NCBI GenBank assembly: GCA_005776725.1
Contig: SXOO01000184.1
Location: 1-33,492 of the forward strand
Source of the DNA: Pseudomonadota bacterium
Lineage (GTDB): Bacteria > Myxococcota_A > UBA9042 > GCA-2863065
Reading direction: 5' to 3'
DNA: 33,492 bases
Part shown: positions 9,485 to 18,358 of the stretch, piece after piece
Layout: each line of letters opens with the position of its first letter
How positions within the stretch are numbered: the first letter of the stretch is position 1
The notes under the pieces: generated by a model
What the model saw: the letters and a program-made list of their open reading frames with translations, nothing else
What the model was told of the DNA's origin: nothing
Databases searched by the model: none
Position numbers and translations under genes: made by a program

Positions 9485-11047
9485 TCAGCCTGGAGCCGCC
9501 CCGCGCGGGTAGTGATAGAGCGTCCACTTGCCGGTGCTGAAGACCTGCTGCACCTCGTCGCCGAAGCCGACGCGCCGCGCGAAACCCGCCGGAGCGCCGC
9601 GCACGAGGAAGTGGTCGTAGTAGCGGTTGTCGGTGTTGAAGCGGAACTCGTTGGGCTTCCACTCGGACCGGAGCACGGTGGGTGGGGGCCCGCCTTGAGG
9701 GCGAGGCACGAAGCGAATGGGCGACTGAGGCGCCTCGGCGAAGGAGTAGACCGCGAGGCCCGCGTTGCGCACGGCGTGGTATTGGCCGAAGTGCAGGTAG
9801 ACCGGACCCTCCACCACCGCGCTGCCGCTGTCGAAGATCACAGACAGGCAGCGCGAGCCCGGGGCGAGCTTGGCGAGCACGCCGTCGAACTCTCGGGCCT
9901 CGGCGTCAAAGGCGTCGAAGCGCTGGACGTGCAGCGCGATCGCGCCGGCCGCCACCGCGCCGAAGAGGAGGGTGAAGGCGCCATGAGCCACCCTCGGGAG
10001 CTGAGCGCGCCCCCACAGCAGCCCGCAGAGCACTGCTAGCGGGAGGAACCGCCAGTTCACGGGCCAGATCCACCGGTAGCTGGTGGGGAGGCAGAGATAG
10101 AACAGCAGCACGAAGAGGGTGAGCGCCTCCGGCGCCAGGTCCCGCCAGCTCGCGGCGGGCACACCGAGGCCACGGATGGCGATCAGGAGGCCCAGGCCAA
10201 CCAGCAGCGCGGCCGTGAGGCGCTCGTCCCAGGCGTCCCAGTAGGTGGATAGAAGCCGAGTGTGGGCCTGCGAGAAGGTCTCGTGCAGCGGCTCCCACTG
10301 CGCCTTGTCGAGCGTGGCGTAGCGGCGGGAGACGTCGCTCTCCCACGCGTCCCCGCCTGCGAGCCCCGCCGACAACGCCAACCACACGCCGAAGAGCACC
10401 AGGGCCGGAGCGAGGTGGCTGAGCTCGCGCAACGCCAGGCGCAGCCCCCGCCACCGGGCCAACGCAAAGAGGCCTACCGCGCCCACATGGACGAGGAAGA
10501 TCTGGAGGTGGCTGTAGAACGACAGCACCGCCAGGCCGGCGAGGGCGAGCTCCGCGCGCCACCGCCACTCCGGACCCCGCCGGGCGAGGAGCCCGATCGC
10601 GAAGAACAGGAGGGGAAAGGCGAAGAGGTAGTTGATGAAGCCATAGAACAGGAAGCGGTTGAACACCAGCGGAAAGGCCAGCAACGCCGCCACCTTGGCG
10701 CGCCCGAGACCCACGAGCGCGTAGAGCAGCGACAGCGGCAAGAGCGCCGCGTAGAGCGACAGGAAGACCTTGTTCGCGTTCTCCACGCCCACCGCGTAGG
10801 CGAGGACGTCGGTGGTGACGTAGTAGAGGAGGTACTGCGTGGACGCGAGGTCCACCGTGTAGAGCGCTGCCACCTCGGGCGCGCTGGCGCGGTGGATCAC
10901 GTCGATCGTGGCGAGGTGCTGCGGCGCGTCGAGGAACGGGAGGTAGTCGACGCGCCAGAACGGCACCACCACGGCCACGGTGAGGGCGGCGAAGACGGTC
11001 CAGAAGAGCGGCGCGGCCTTGAGCGCGGCGAGGAGTCGCTGGGGCAT
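9485..11047 (-). CDS. Polytopic membrane protein, GT-C glycosyltransferase-like
   Basis: 520 residues from ATG 11047. Longer frames to 11407 would run into the divergent gene at 11102, so they are rejected. It has many hydrophobic segments (LFWTVFAALTVAVVVPFW; VFLSLYAALLPLSLLYALVG; FAFPLLFFAIGLLA), followed by a C-terminal soluble part of about 140 residues beginning near HVQRFDAFDAEAREFD. The first periplasmic loop has acidic residues (DYLPFLDAPQHLATIDVI), as in GT-C enzymes, which use an Asp in that loop with polyprenyl-phosphate sugar donors. Function is inferred from architecture only. It is the first gene of a minus-strand run with the WYL regulator (70-90 nt gap) and lipoprotein, and is divergent from another polytopic protein 54 bp away. 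Confidence 0.75.
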   Translation of the reverse strand: MPQRLLAALKAAPLFWTVFAALTVAVVVPFWRVDYLPFLDAPQHLATIDVIHRASAPEVAALYTVDLASTQYLLYYVTTDVLAYAVGVENANKVFLSLYAALLPLSLLYALVGLGRAKVAALLAFPLVFNRFLFYGFINYLFAFPLLFFAIGLLARRGPEWRWRAELALAGLAVLSFYSHLQIFLVHVGAVGLFALARWRGLRLALRELSHLAPALVLFGVWLALSAGLAGGDAWESDVSRRYATLDKAQWEPLHETFSQAHTRLLSTYWDAWDERLTAALLVGLGLLIAIRGLGVPAASWRDLAPEALTLFVLLFYLCLPTSYRWIWPVNWRFLPLAVLCGLLWGRAQLPRVAHGAFTLLFGAVAAGAIALHVQRFDAFDAEAREFDGVLAKLAPGSRCLSVIFDSGSAVVEGPVYLHFGQYHAVRNAGLAVYSFAEAPQSPIRFVPRPQGGPPPTVLRSEWKPNEFRFNTDNRYYDHFLVRGAPAGFARRVGFGDEVQQVFSTGKWTLYHYPRGAAPG

Positions 11048-11055
11048 GGAGGCCG

Positions 11056-11061
11056 ACCATA
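11056..11061 (-). promoter_or_regulatory. -10-like box TATGGT before the 11047 gene
   Basis: On the minus strand TATGGT ends 8 nt before the ATG at 11047. If used, transcription would start at or within a base or two of the start codon, giving a leaderless mRNA. No clear -35 is seen. Confidence 0.35.
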
Positions 11062-11067
11062 GCCGCT

Positions 11068-11095
11068 TTGCCGGCGAGGTGCATGCGACTACAGT
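11068..11095 (+). promoter_or_regulatory. Promoter TTGCCG-N16-TACAGT before the 11102 gene
   Basis: TTGCCG (11068-11073) and TACAGT (11090-11095) are 16 nt apart, and only 6 nt (CGCGCC) separate the -10 from the GTG at 11102. The mRNA would be leaderless; there is no Shine-Dalgarno site. The kinase gene has the same arrangement and nearly the same box (TAAAGTCGCGCC). Confidence 0.5.
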
Positions 11096-11101
11096 CGCGC
11101 C

Positions 11102-12856
11102 GTGTTGCCCGCTCGCCCGCTCGAATCCGGCGCGGAACGCCGCCGGATCGGCGTGCTGGTCGCGCTGACTGCCACGGTCATCTTCACGTCCATCGCGTGG
11201 TCGCGGTGGGAGCCCTACACCTTCCTTCACGGCGACGGCGCGTTCTACGCGAACATCGCGAAGACGCTCTGGCGCGACGGGTCGCTGGACCAGGGCAAGA
11301 CCCACCCGCGCTCCTGGCTCGAGGACGACCTCGGCTGGAACCGCAACGTGGACCAGGGCTGGAGCAACGTCTCCCTCGGCAAGGACGGCCGGTGGCTCCC
11401 CAAGCACTCGTTCGTCATGCCGGCGCTAGCGCTGCCGCTCTATGGGCTCTTCGGGCCGGGAGGCCTCCTCGCCTTTCACGTCGCGATGCTCGTGGTGCTT
11501 TGTACGGCTGGCTACGCGATCGCAGCACGGCTCATGAGCCCATCCGCGGCCGCCCTCGGCGCGCTACTGGCGGCCAGCCAGCCGCTGATCGTGGGGGACG
11601 TCTATAGCTTCAACAACGACGCGTTCTACGCGGCGTGCCTCACCCTGGGGACGGCGGCCTACCTCGCCAGCATTCGCTACGGGGAGCCTTCAGGTGACGC
11701 ACCGGACCGCCCGTGGCTCGAGGTCTTCGCCGGTCTCTGCCTCGGCGTGGGGGTGGTCGCCAAGGTGACCAACCTCGTCTTCGTGGCCCCGCTGGGCCTC
11801 TGGTTGCTGGCCCGAAAGCGGGGAGCTTCGATCGGCCGGTGCCTGGCGGGCTTCGCAGTGCCCGTGGTGTTCTTCTCGGTGTCCAACACCGTGCTCTTTG
11901 GTTCCCCGCTCTCGACCAGCTATGGGTCGATCATCGTTCGCCAGGATCGGGTGCTCACCACCGAGAGCGTGGGCGTGAAGTTCAACGAGCCGCTACGCGC
12001 GGGCCTCGTCCGGATCACCACCGACCCTCGGGAGGGCCTGCTGCCCAAGGCGCCGCTGCTGATCTCCATCGCGGTGCTCGGGGGGCTCGGGTTGTGCCTC
12101 CGCCGAGACTCCCGCGTGCTCGGGGTCGTGTTCCTGGCCGTGCTCGCGGCCTTCCTCGCCGTGCAAGCGAAGTACGCCTACACGTACGCGCGGTTCTTTC
12201 TGCCGTTGGTGGGCCTCTCGGTGGCCCCGCTGGGGTGGGTGCTGCTCGCCACGGGGCGCGGCTTGTCGGCGCTGGGCCGGGGGCTGCGTCCGACAGTGCT
12301 GGGCCGGGTCAACCCGGCGTTCGCCGCGGCGGTCATGGGTCCGCTGGCAGCCTTGGGGCTCGCGCGCTGGGACGGCGATCGTGGCCCGTGGCGCCTCTCC
12401 GAGCACGCCGACACGCTGGACGTGCGGCAGGGCACGAGGCGGTGTGACTACTTCAACAACCTCCACCAGAAGTTCGAGTGTGGTCAGGACGGCGGCCCGG
12501 AGCTCATGTGGGGCCGGGCGTTGGGCAAGCAGTGCGCGTTCGGCGGATCGCCGCGGTCGCTGCTCTTCCTGCACCCGCCACTCAAGGCGGCGTCCCGCAC
12601 CGCCACGGTCAGGCTGCCCACCGGTGGGCGGCTCGCGCTCGAGTACGGGCTGGCGGAGACCAGCCGGCACCACGACGTCGCGCTGGAGGTGCTGGTGAAC
12701 GGCCAGCCGGTGGCGCTGCCGCCGGTGGCCCGCCGAGATGTGTTGTATCGGCACGACGTGGAGGGGGTGCCATCGGGCGCCGTGTTGGAGCTGCGCGTGG
12801 CCGCGCCCGGCGACTGGCGACATCTCTGCTTCGACGCGACGCTAGTGGGCGACTAG
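11102..12856 (+). CDS. Polytopic membrane protein, ArnT/PMT-like GT-C glycosyltransferase family
   Basis: 584 residues from GTG 11102 (TTG 11105 is also possible). About ten hydrophobic segments fill residues 15-430, and a soluble C-terminal beta-rich domain of about 140 residues follows (LPTGGRLALEYGLAETSRHH, LEVLVNGQPVALPP). The first loop holds FLHGDGAFYANIAKTLWRDG, fitting the acidic first-loop motif of GT-C enzymes. The C-terminal part resembles the carbohydrate-binding or jelly-roll tails of such proteins, but that is by eye. Three polytopic proteins of this style lie within 4 kb (also 9485 and 12985), suggesting a shared role in cell-envelope glycan assembly, though no substrate can be named. 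Confidence 0.75.
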   Translation: MLPARPLESGAERRRIGVLVALTATVIFTSIAWSRWEPYTFLHGDGAFYANIAKTLWRDGSLDQGKTHPRSWLEDDLGWNRNVDQGWSNVSLGKDGRWLPKHSFVMPALALPLYGLFGPGGLLAFHVAMLVVLCTAGYAIAARLMSPSAAALGALLAASQPLIVGDVYSFNNDAFYAACLTLGTAAYLASIRYGEPSGDAPDRPWLEVFAGLCLGVGVVAKVTNLVFVAPLGLWLLARKRGASIGRCLAGFAVPVVFFSVSNTVLFGSPLSTSYGSIIVRQDRVLTTESVGVKFNEPLRAGLVRITTDPREGLLPKAPLLISIAVLGGLGLCLRRDSRVLGVVFLAVLAAFLAVQAKYAYTYARFFLPLVGLSVAPLGWVLLATGRGLSALGRGLRPTVLGRVNPAFAAAVMGPLAALGLARWDGDRGPWRLSEHADTLDVRQGTRRCDYFNNLHQKFECGQDGGPELMWGRALGKQCAFGGSPRSLLFLHPPLKAASRTATVRLPTGGRLALEYGLAETSRHHDVALEVLVNGQPVALPPVARRDVLYRHDVEGVPSGAVLELRVAAPGDWRHLCFDATLVGD

Positions 12857-12899
12857 ACGCCCGGTAATTCACCGGAGCGCGGGAGCGCGGAGGTGACCG

Positions 12900-12925
12900 G
12901 GCCGGGGAGCTCTGCTGCCCCGGCC
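12900..12925. terminator. Strong GC hairpin between convergent genes
   Basis: GGCCGGGG and CCCCGGCC form a perfect 8-bp stem, extended inward by AGC/GCT around a TCT loop with one bulged G. It sits in the gap between the convergent genes ending at 12856 and 12985 and can act in both directions. No T tract follows, so it is a putative terminator only. Confidence 0.5.
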
Positions 12926-12984
12926 CCAGCAGGAGTTTCAGCGTACCGCGTGGCTCAGGTGGAACCGGCTCAGACGGAGCCAGC

Positions 12985-14511
12985 TCAGTAGTAGAGCGGC
13001 GGGTAGCGGCCGAAAGACGCGGCGCCCACGGCGTTCATGAGCACCCCGAACAGCAGCAGCGCGAGCGCCCCGCGGGTGAGCGGTCGGCCGCCGACCGCGA
13101 AGGCCGCGATCAGCATGGGGAGCCAGTCGAGGCCGAAGCGGTAGCCGAACTGCTCCCAGCCGGTGTTCTGATAGAAGAAGCCCGGCACGGCGACTGCGGC
13201 GGTGGCCGCCACGAGGCCCCAGAAGAGCGGCGTCTTGTTGGTGGACCCGAAGATCAGGAACAGCAGGGGCGTGGTCCACAGGAGCCCGAGGCCGTGCCGG
13301 GTGATCCTGAGGAAGGGCCAGGACTCGAAGGTGATCACCGGAGGGTTGGTGAACGCCGCGCTGAGGTTTTGCGGGAGGAACCAGCCGCTGAAGAGGCCGT
13401 GGTCGCGGATCGCCGGGCGCATGCCCTCTTGGATGAAGGTGTGCCCGAACTCGAACGGGCTGCCGAAGCGCTTCGCGTTGTAGACCATGAGCACAGCGAG
13501 AACGGCCGCGAGGGGCACGGCGTATTGCACGAGGCGCCCGAGCGAGCGAGCGATCGCCGAGCGGTCGCGCCAGACCGGGAGCTCGAGCACCAGCGGGAGC
13601 ACGCAGCCGAAGAGGAGCGGCGTGCGCGTGGCGAAGCCGAGGCCGAGGAGCAGGCCCCCGAGCCAGGGGCGCCGCATCGTGACGGTGCCGAGCAGCGCCA
13701 GGAGGTTCATGGTGACCCCCACGATGAGCCCGGTGAACCAGACCTCGCCGCGGATCGCGCTGAACCAATGCACGGTGCCGAAGAGGAAGAGCGCCGTGAG
13801 CCAGAGGTTGTCGCGGCGACTGCGAGGGCTCCTGCCGGTGCGGCTCAAGAGATCCAGGAGCAGGTAGAGCAACGCCCCGTTCGCCGCGGCGAAGAGCAGC
13901 GTGAACCACACGTCGTTCGTGTTGTAGCCGAGCGCAGCGACCACCGGCATGAGGAGCACCGACGGCCACGGCGGGAACGAGACGAACCAGGTGTGCTCGC
14001 CCGCCTTGTTGCCGTGGCATCCCGACCGCACGTCGCGGCCGCAGTCGATTCGATACAGCTGGCCGTTGAGCGCGTGGAACTCCTTGGCCTTCTCGCCGCC
14101 CTGGTCGCGCCACGGGAAGACGCCGGTCAGGACCTCGCCGCTCTTCAGCGTGAGCGTGCGCACGCTGGCCCAGTCGTTCCAGCCACGGAAGCTGCCGTCC
14201 GCATGGAGCGCGTGGCGAGTGAGCGCCTTCTCGTAGCCGGGGCGGGCTCCTTCGGGCAGCGCGCCCTTCTGCCGGGGATCGCGCCGCGGCGTGTCGGTGT
14301 CGAGCCGCCCGTCGAGGAACGACGCCGCCAGGTCGACGAAGTGGAAGTGCGGAGACGGCGCGGCCAGCCGATCCCAAGCGCTGACTGCATACGCGATCAG
14401 CCCGATTACAAAGATCATCGCGGCGGTGCGGAGGTCCGCCCGAGCGCCGCGTTGCGCGAGATCTGGAGGCGCGGGAGGACCGCCCCCCGCACTGAGTTCC
14501 GAGTCGGTCAC
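12985..14511 (-). CDS. Polytopic membrane protein, GT-C-like
   Basis: 508 residues starting at GTG 14511, which overlaps the stop of the upstream gene (GTGA, 4 nt). A first membrane span (AAMIFVIGLIAYAVSAW) is followed by a loop with HFHFVDLAASFLDGRLDTD, then a long periplasmic stretch of about 120 residues containing GVFPWRDQGGEK and CGRDVRSGCHGNK. About ten further spans follow and the protein ends SFGRYPPLYY. The D-rich first loop followed by an amphipathic stretch is GT-C-like. Coupled translation with the secreted protein upstream suggests they act together. Substrate unknown. Confidence 0.78.
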   Translation of the reverse strand: MTDSELSAGGGPPAPPDLAQRGARADLRTAAMIFVIGLIAYAVSAWDRLAAPSPHFHFVDLAASFLDGRLDTDTPRRDPRQKGALPEGARPGYEKALTRHALHADGSFRGWNDWASVRTLTLKSGEVLTGVFPWRDQGGEKAKEFHALNGQLYRIDCGRDVRSGCHGNKAGEHTWFVSFPPWPSVLLMPVVAALGYNTNDVWFTLLFAAANGALLYLLLDLLSRTGRSPRSRRDNLWLTALFLFGTVHWFSAIRGEVWFTGLIVGVTMNLLALLGTVTMRRPWLGGLLLGLGFATRTPLLFGCVLPLVLELPVWRDRSAIARSLGRLVQYAVPLAAVLAVLMVYNAKRFGSPFEFGHTFIQEGMRPAIRDHGLFSGWFLPQNLSAAFTNPPVITFESWPFLRITRHGLGLLWTTPLLFLIFGSTNKTPLFWGLVAATAAVAVPGFFYQNTGWEQFGYRFGLDWLPMLIAAFAVGGRPLTRGALALLLFGVLMNAVGAASFGRYPPLYY

Positions 14512-15452
14512 GGCGCGGGTCGGAGGGCCCGCGTGAGCTCGCGAAGGGTCGCGAGGTCCAGAGCAGGAGGTCGCGGCGCTGCGGGATCCACAGCGGCAAC
14601 GCCCTCCGAGGTCGCGGAGAGGATCAGGGTGGCGGGTCCTTCGGCGGTCTCAATCGGCGCCGTACGGATGAGCACGTTGAACCGAAGTCCATCGCTCTCT
14701 CCCGTTGCGGACAGCTCGAGTCCCTTGCCGCCCACGCCCTTCGGGGGCGCCCATGCTTTCGGGGCGTCGTCCCAGGTCAAGAAGGGGAAGTTGATGGCCT
14801 GCCGGTAGTAACCGATCGCGGCGTCTGCGGTCTGGCGCCGCATGACCCGCACCTGCAGCTCGCTCTTGCCTTCGATGGACTTGAGGGAAAGCACGTCTTC
14901 GTTGACCACCTTGCGCCACCCGTCCACGGGCACCATGGCCTGAACGCCCGAGTGGGGCACGCCAGCCCAACCGCCACCGGGTCGATCCCAGCGGACGCGC
15001 ACCGAACCGAGCACGGCGTCGAGGTCCAGCCGGGTGCCCTTGGGGAGCCCCGCGACCACGTGAACCACCACCTCACCGTGCGTGGCAGAGACGGCGGAGG
15101 TCTCGAAGCGCAGCGAACGGCTGTCGATCCCGATCCTCGCCTCTCCGAGGCGACCAGCGCCCTGGAGGCGCCCGTCCGTGAGCTTGACCTCGACCTCGCG
15201 CCACTCCGACTCGAGCCGGCGCCTTACGCTGGCGAGCCCGGTGTCGCTGCTGTCGGCAGGAGACGCGAGGAGGAACACCGTGCCGCCGCGAGGTCCCTGG
15301 CCCACCAGCAGTGGCTCGGCGGCGTCGGCGGCCGCCCTCCAGCCGGCCGGTAGCTCGACCCACAGCGGGTGGGCCGGCACCTGGAACCACGTGGACGCGG
15401 CGAGCGCTGGGGCGGCGAGCAGAAGCGCGAACAAGCAGGAGGAGATACGCAT
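14508..15452 (-). CDS. Secreted (periplasmic) protein of unknown function
   Basis: 314 residues with a Sec signal peptide (MRISSCLFALLLAAPALA, predicted cut after ALA). The mature part appears to hold two similar halves: one begins WFQVPAHPLWVELPAGWRAA and the other GVPHSGVQAMVPVDGWRKV, each a beta-strand pattern ending in GWR. This is reminiscent of PsbP/DUF1795-like folds in which a hydrophobic strand precedes P..GW, but that is only a guess. It is the first gene of a two-gene unit with the membrane protein at 12985. A box TAAGCT lies 10 nt before its start codon. Confidence 0.8.
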   Translation of the reverse strand: MRISSCLFALLLAAPALAASTWFQVPAHPLWVELPAGWRAAADAAEPLLVGQGPRGGTVFLLASPADSSDTGLASVRRRLESEWREVEVKLTDGRLQGAGRLGEARIGIDSRSLRFETSAVSATHGEVVVHVVAGLPKGTRLDLDAVLGSVRVRWDRPGGGWAGVPHSGVQAMVPVDGWRKVVNEDVLSLKSIEGKSELQVRVMRRQTADAAIGYYRQAINFPFLTWDDAPKAWAPPKGVGGKGLELSATGESDGLRFNVLIRTAPIETAEGPATLILSATSEGVAAVDPAAPRPPALDLATLRELTRALRPAP

Positions 15453-15462
15453 GGAGGCGACG

Positions 15463-15468
15463 AGCTTA
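15463..15468 (-). promoter_or_regulatory. -10-like box TAAGCT before the 15452 gene
   Basis: On the minus strand TAAGCT ends 10 nt before the ATG at 15452. This would give a 5' leader of only a few bases. No good -35 is visible. Confidence 0.3.
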
Positions 15469-15498
15469 GCGCACGGCCTCTCGAAGCTCCAGGGCGCG

Positions 15499-15526
15499 TT
15501 GTGCCAGCGCCGTGTTCTGGTAAAGT
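15499..15526 (+). promoter_or_regulatory. Promoter TTGTGC-N16-TAAAGT before the kinase gene
   Basis: TTGTGC (15499-15504) and TAAAGT (15521-15526) are 16 nt apart; 8 nt (CGCGCCCA) then lead to GTG 15535. This supports that GTG as the true start and a near-leaderless transcript. The -10 and following bases match those before the gene at 11102. Confidence 0.5.
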
Positions 15527-15534
15527 CGCGCCCA

Positions 15535-17025
15535 GTGTCCGGCTTCGCCCCGAATTCCCTGGCCCTGCCCTGCGTGCTGGGCGGGCGCTACGAGGCCCGC
15601 AAGCGCATCGGCTCCGGCGGTATGGGTGAGGTTTACCTTGCACGCCAGCTGGGTCTCGAGCGCGATGTGGCCGTCAAGCTCCTGTCGCACATCCCAACCG
15701 ACGCCGGCCAGGAAGAGCGGATCAAAGAGCGCTTCCGCCGAGAAGCCGTCGCCTTGTCACGCCTGCGCCACCCCAACACGGTGCAGGTGATCGACTACGG
15801 GTTCAGCGACGACGACCGGCCGTTCATCGTCACGGAGCTGCTCGAGGGCGTAGGCCTCGACGAGCTGCTCGAGCGCGAGCGGGTTCTGCCCGTCCAGCGC
15901 GCGATCCACATCGTGACGCAGACGGCGATGTCGCTCGCCGAGGCGCATCACCACGGCATCGTCCACCGCGACCTGAAGCCGTCGAACATCTTCCTTACCC
16001 AGGCGTTCGGTAAGCCGGACTTCGTCAAGGTCATCGACTTCGGGGTCGCTCGGGTCGACGGCGCGGACGAGATCAAGCAGCGCCCGCTCACGGTCGAGGG
16101 GACCACGCTGGGCACCCCCGACTACATGGCGCCCGAGCAGGCCCGAGGCACCAAGCCCCTCCCTGCCACGGACGTCTACGCGCTCGGCTGCATGCTCTAC
16201 GAGCTGCTCACCGGCAGCCCGCCGTTCACCGGCGAGTCGGCGCTGCAGGTGATGATCGCCCACATCCGCGATACTGCGAAGCCGCTGCGCGTGGCGCGCC
16301 CCGACCTGGGTCTCCCCGAGGGCGTTGAGCTCCTCATCCGGGACTGCCTCGCGAAGGACGCCTCTCAGCGGCCTGAGAACGCCGGCAAGCTCGTCGGACT
16401 GCTCGAGGCGCTCCAGGCGGACCTGGAGGAACAGAAGCGCCGACCCGAAGTCTCCAACTCGGGGTCCGCACAGCGCCCGCCGAAGAGCGCCGTGCGCGAG
16501 CCGCCGAGCGAGGTGGAGGCGGGGTTCCGCAAGCCGGTCTCGCTGAAGCGACGCGGCGGACGCCGCAACGACGACGGCGAGTGGGAAGACAGCGTGGTCG
16601 CACCACTGCCGGATCTGCAACGGCCCGTCGAGAAGGCGCCGGCCCCCCGAAGCGTCGTCAGCCCGCCCCCGGCTGCGCCTCCGAAGCCGGCCGCGGCCCC
16701 GAGTCCGGCCCACCTCACGCCCATGGCGACGCCGATGCCCGAGATCTCTGACGAAGTGCAGGCCACGCGCCTCGACGTTCGTCCTTTGTTCGACGACTCC
16801 GCGTCCGTCGCGGCCCCCACGGAACCCGCAGCCGAGACCTCCGGAGCGCGGCGCCTCATCCGCGGGCACCGACGCGCGGCGCCGATCTTCGAGATCCCAT
16901 CCGACGAGGTCCTCGAGACCCGGCCAGAGCCCGTGGCAGAGCCCGCGAAAAAGCGGTGGCTTTGGCCCCTCGTCGTGCTCGGCGCCTCCGGACTGGGCGT
17001 CGCGACGTGGCTCATCCTCCGCTAG
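15535..17025 (+). CDS. Membrane-anchored Pkn-type serine/threonine protein kinase
   Basis: 496 residues from GTG 15535; an open frame extends upstream to 15082 but overlaps the opposite-strand gene. The kinase domain (about 18-290) is complete: glycine loop GSGGMG (26-31), VAVK lysine 48, catalytic HRDLKPSN (144-151, Asp146), DFG (168-170), and APE (199-201). HRD with Arg marks an RD kinase, normally activated by loop phosphorylation. A Pro/Ala-rich linker of about 180 residues follows, then one membrane span near the end (LWPLVVLGASGLGVATWLIL). So the kinase is cytosolic and tail-anchored, with essentially no extracellular sensor domain. ftsY follows 16 nt later, probably on the same mRNA. 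Its substrates are unknown. Confidence 0.95.
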   Translation: MSGFAPNSLALPCVLGGRYEARKRIGSGGMGEVYLARQLGLERDVAVKLLSHIPTDAGQEERIKERFRREAVALSRLRHPNTVQVIDYGFSDDDRPFIVTELLEGVGLDELLERERVLPVQRAIHIVTQTAMSLAEAHHHGIVHRDLKPSNIFLTQAFGKPDFVKVIDFGVARVDGADEIKQRPLTVEGTTLGTPDYMAPEQARGTKPLPATDVYALGCMLYELLTGSPPFTGESALQVMIAHIRDTAKPLRVARPDLGLPEGVELLIRDCLAKDASQRPENAGKLVGLLEALQADLEEQKRRPEVSNSGSAQRPPKSAVREPPSEVEAGFRKPVSLKRRGGRRNDDGEWEDSVVAPLPDLQRPVEKAPAPRSVVSPPPAAPPKPAAAPSPAHLTPMATPMPEISDEVQATRLDVRPLFDDSASVAAPTEPAAETSGARRLIRGHRRAAPIFEIPSDEVLETRPEPVAEPAKKRWLWPLVVLGASGLGVATWLILR

Positions 17026-17041
17026 TTCCTTTTAGGCCCCC

Positions 17042-18319
17042 ATGCACCACCTCGCTCTCTTCGTAGGCCACGCGCCCACCGCTGGACTCCTCGCCGCCCC
17101 CGAGGCCGAAGGGCTTGGCGCGGGAGTCTGGGTACTCCTCGGCCTCGTCGCAGCGATCATCGCCTTTGCCGTGAGGGCGGTCTCCAAGGCCGGCGAGCGC
17201 CGCTTGGACCCGAAGGCCCTGGCGGAGCAGCGACGGCTGGAGGCCGAGCGCAAGGAGCGCGAGGCCGCCGAGGAGGCCGCGACGGAGGCGCGACGCGCGT
17301 CCGAGGAGCGCAAGCGAGCGGCCGAGGAGAAGAAGGCCAAGGCCGGTGAGAAGAAGGCCGCGCCGAAGGTCGAGAAGCCCAAGGGACCCGAGCTCCTGCT
17401 CCCCCCGGACAAGCCCATCGGCGAGGGGCTCCAGAAGACCCGCGACGAGGGCTTCATCGGGAGGCTCGGCAAGCTCTTCCAGGGCAAGCAGGTCGACGCC
17501 GCGCTGCTCGATCAGGTCGAGGAGGTGCTGCTCACGGCCGACATCGGCGTGCGGACCGCGCAGAAGCTATTGGACGGCCTCCGAGCACGCGCTTCGCGGA
17601 AGGAGCTGGCAGACGCCGACGCGGTCTGGCGATACCTGCGCGAGGAAGCCGAGGCGATCCTGGCTGCGGTCGGCGACGCCAACTCGCTCGTCCCGCGAGG
17701 TCCGGGGCTCCACACCGCGCTCATCGTGGGCGTCAACGGCGCCGGCAAGACCACCAGCATCGGCACGCTAGCGCACCGCATGATCGCCCAAGGGCACCGG
17801 GTACTACTGGGCGCCGGCGACACCTTTCGGGCCGCGGCCGCCGATCAGCTGGGGATCTGGGCGCAGCGCGTCGGCGCGGAGCTCGTCGAGGGCGAGGACG
17901 GGTCAGACCCCTCGAGCGTGTTGTTCGACGCGGTGAAGAAGGCGCAAGCTGGGGGCTTCGACATCGCGCTGCTCGACACCGCCGGGCGACTCCACACGAA
18001 CCAGGGGCTCGTGAAGGAGCTGGAGAAGTGCCATCGCGTCATCGCGAAGGCCCTCGAGGGCGCGCCGCACGAGGTGATCCTGGTGCTGGACGCCACCACG
18101 GGTCAGAACGCCATCCAGCAGGCGCACGTCTTCGGCAAGGCGCTCGGCGTCACCAGCATCGCCCTCACCAAGCTCGACGGAACGGCAAAGGGGGGCGTGA
18201 TCCTCGGCATCGCCGACGAGCTGAAGCTGCCCATCTCTTGGGTTGGCATCGGCGAGCGCGTCCAGGATCTTCGTCCCTTCGACCGCCAAGAGTTCCTCGA
18301 CGCGCTGTTCACACGCTGA
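17042..18319 (+). CDS. ftsY: Signal recognition particle receptor FtsY
   Basis: 425 residues. FtsY is the SRP receptor GTPase that docks ribosome-SRP complexes at the membrane for co-translational insertion. An N-terminal hydrophobic segment (AGVWVLLGLVAAIIAFAV) is followed by a charged, Lys/Glu/Ala-rich A domain (about 50-130), the N domain, and the SRP-type GTPase G domain: P-loop GVNGAGKTTS (from about residue 230), DTFRAAAADQL, DTAGRLHTN, TKLDGTAKGG, and the closing GIGERVQDLRPF. All key motifs are intact. It starts 16 nt after the kinase stop and ends 39 bp before the convergent selenoprotein gene. Confidence 0.98.
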   Translation: MHHLALFVGHAPTAGLLAAPEAEGLGAGVWVLLGLVAAIIAFAVRAVSKAGERRLDPKALAEQRRLEAERKEREAAEEAATEARRASEERKRAAEEKKAKAGEKKAAPKVEKPKGPELLLPPDKPIGEGLQKTRDEGFIGRLGKLFQGKQVDAALLDQVEEVLLTADIGVRTAQKLLDGLRARASRKELADADAVWRYLREEAEAILAAVGDANSLVPRGPGLHTALIVGVNGAGKTTSIGTLAHRMIAQGHRVLLGAGDTFRAAAADQLGIWAQRVGAELVEGEDGSDPSSVLFDAVKKAQAGGFDIALLDTAGRLHTNQGLVKELEKCHRVIAKALEGAPHEVILVLDATTGQNAIQQAHVFGKALGVTSIALTKLDGTAKGGVILGIADELKLPISWVGIGERVQDLRPFDRQEFLDALFTR

Positions 18320-18358
18320 CGTCCACAGCTGGCCCGCATAGCGCGCCGGGACGCCGCC

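Noticed and set aside
9485..11407. 640-residue version of the membrane protein with an upstream start
   Set aside because: It would overlap the divergent gene at 11102 by about 300 bp, and the extra residues look like antisense sequence; ATG 11047 precedes a clear membrane span.
13294..14808. 504-residue plus-strand frame across the 12985-14511 gene
   Set aside because: Its product is Glu/Arg/Ala-rich without domains, while the opposite strand encodes a clear polytopic membrane protein with a 4-nt overlap to its neighbour.
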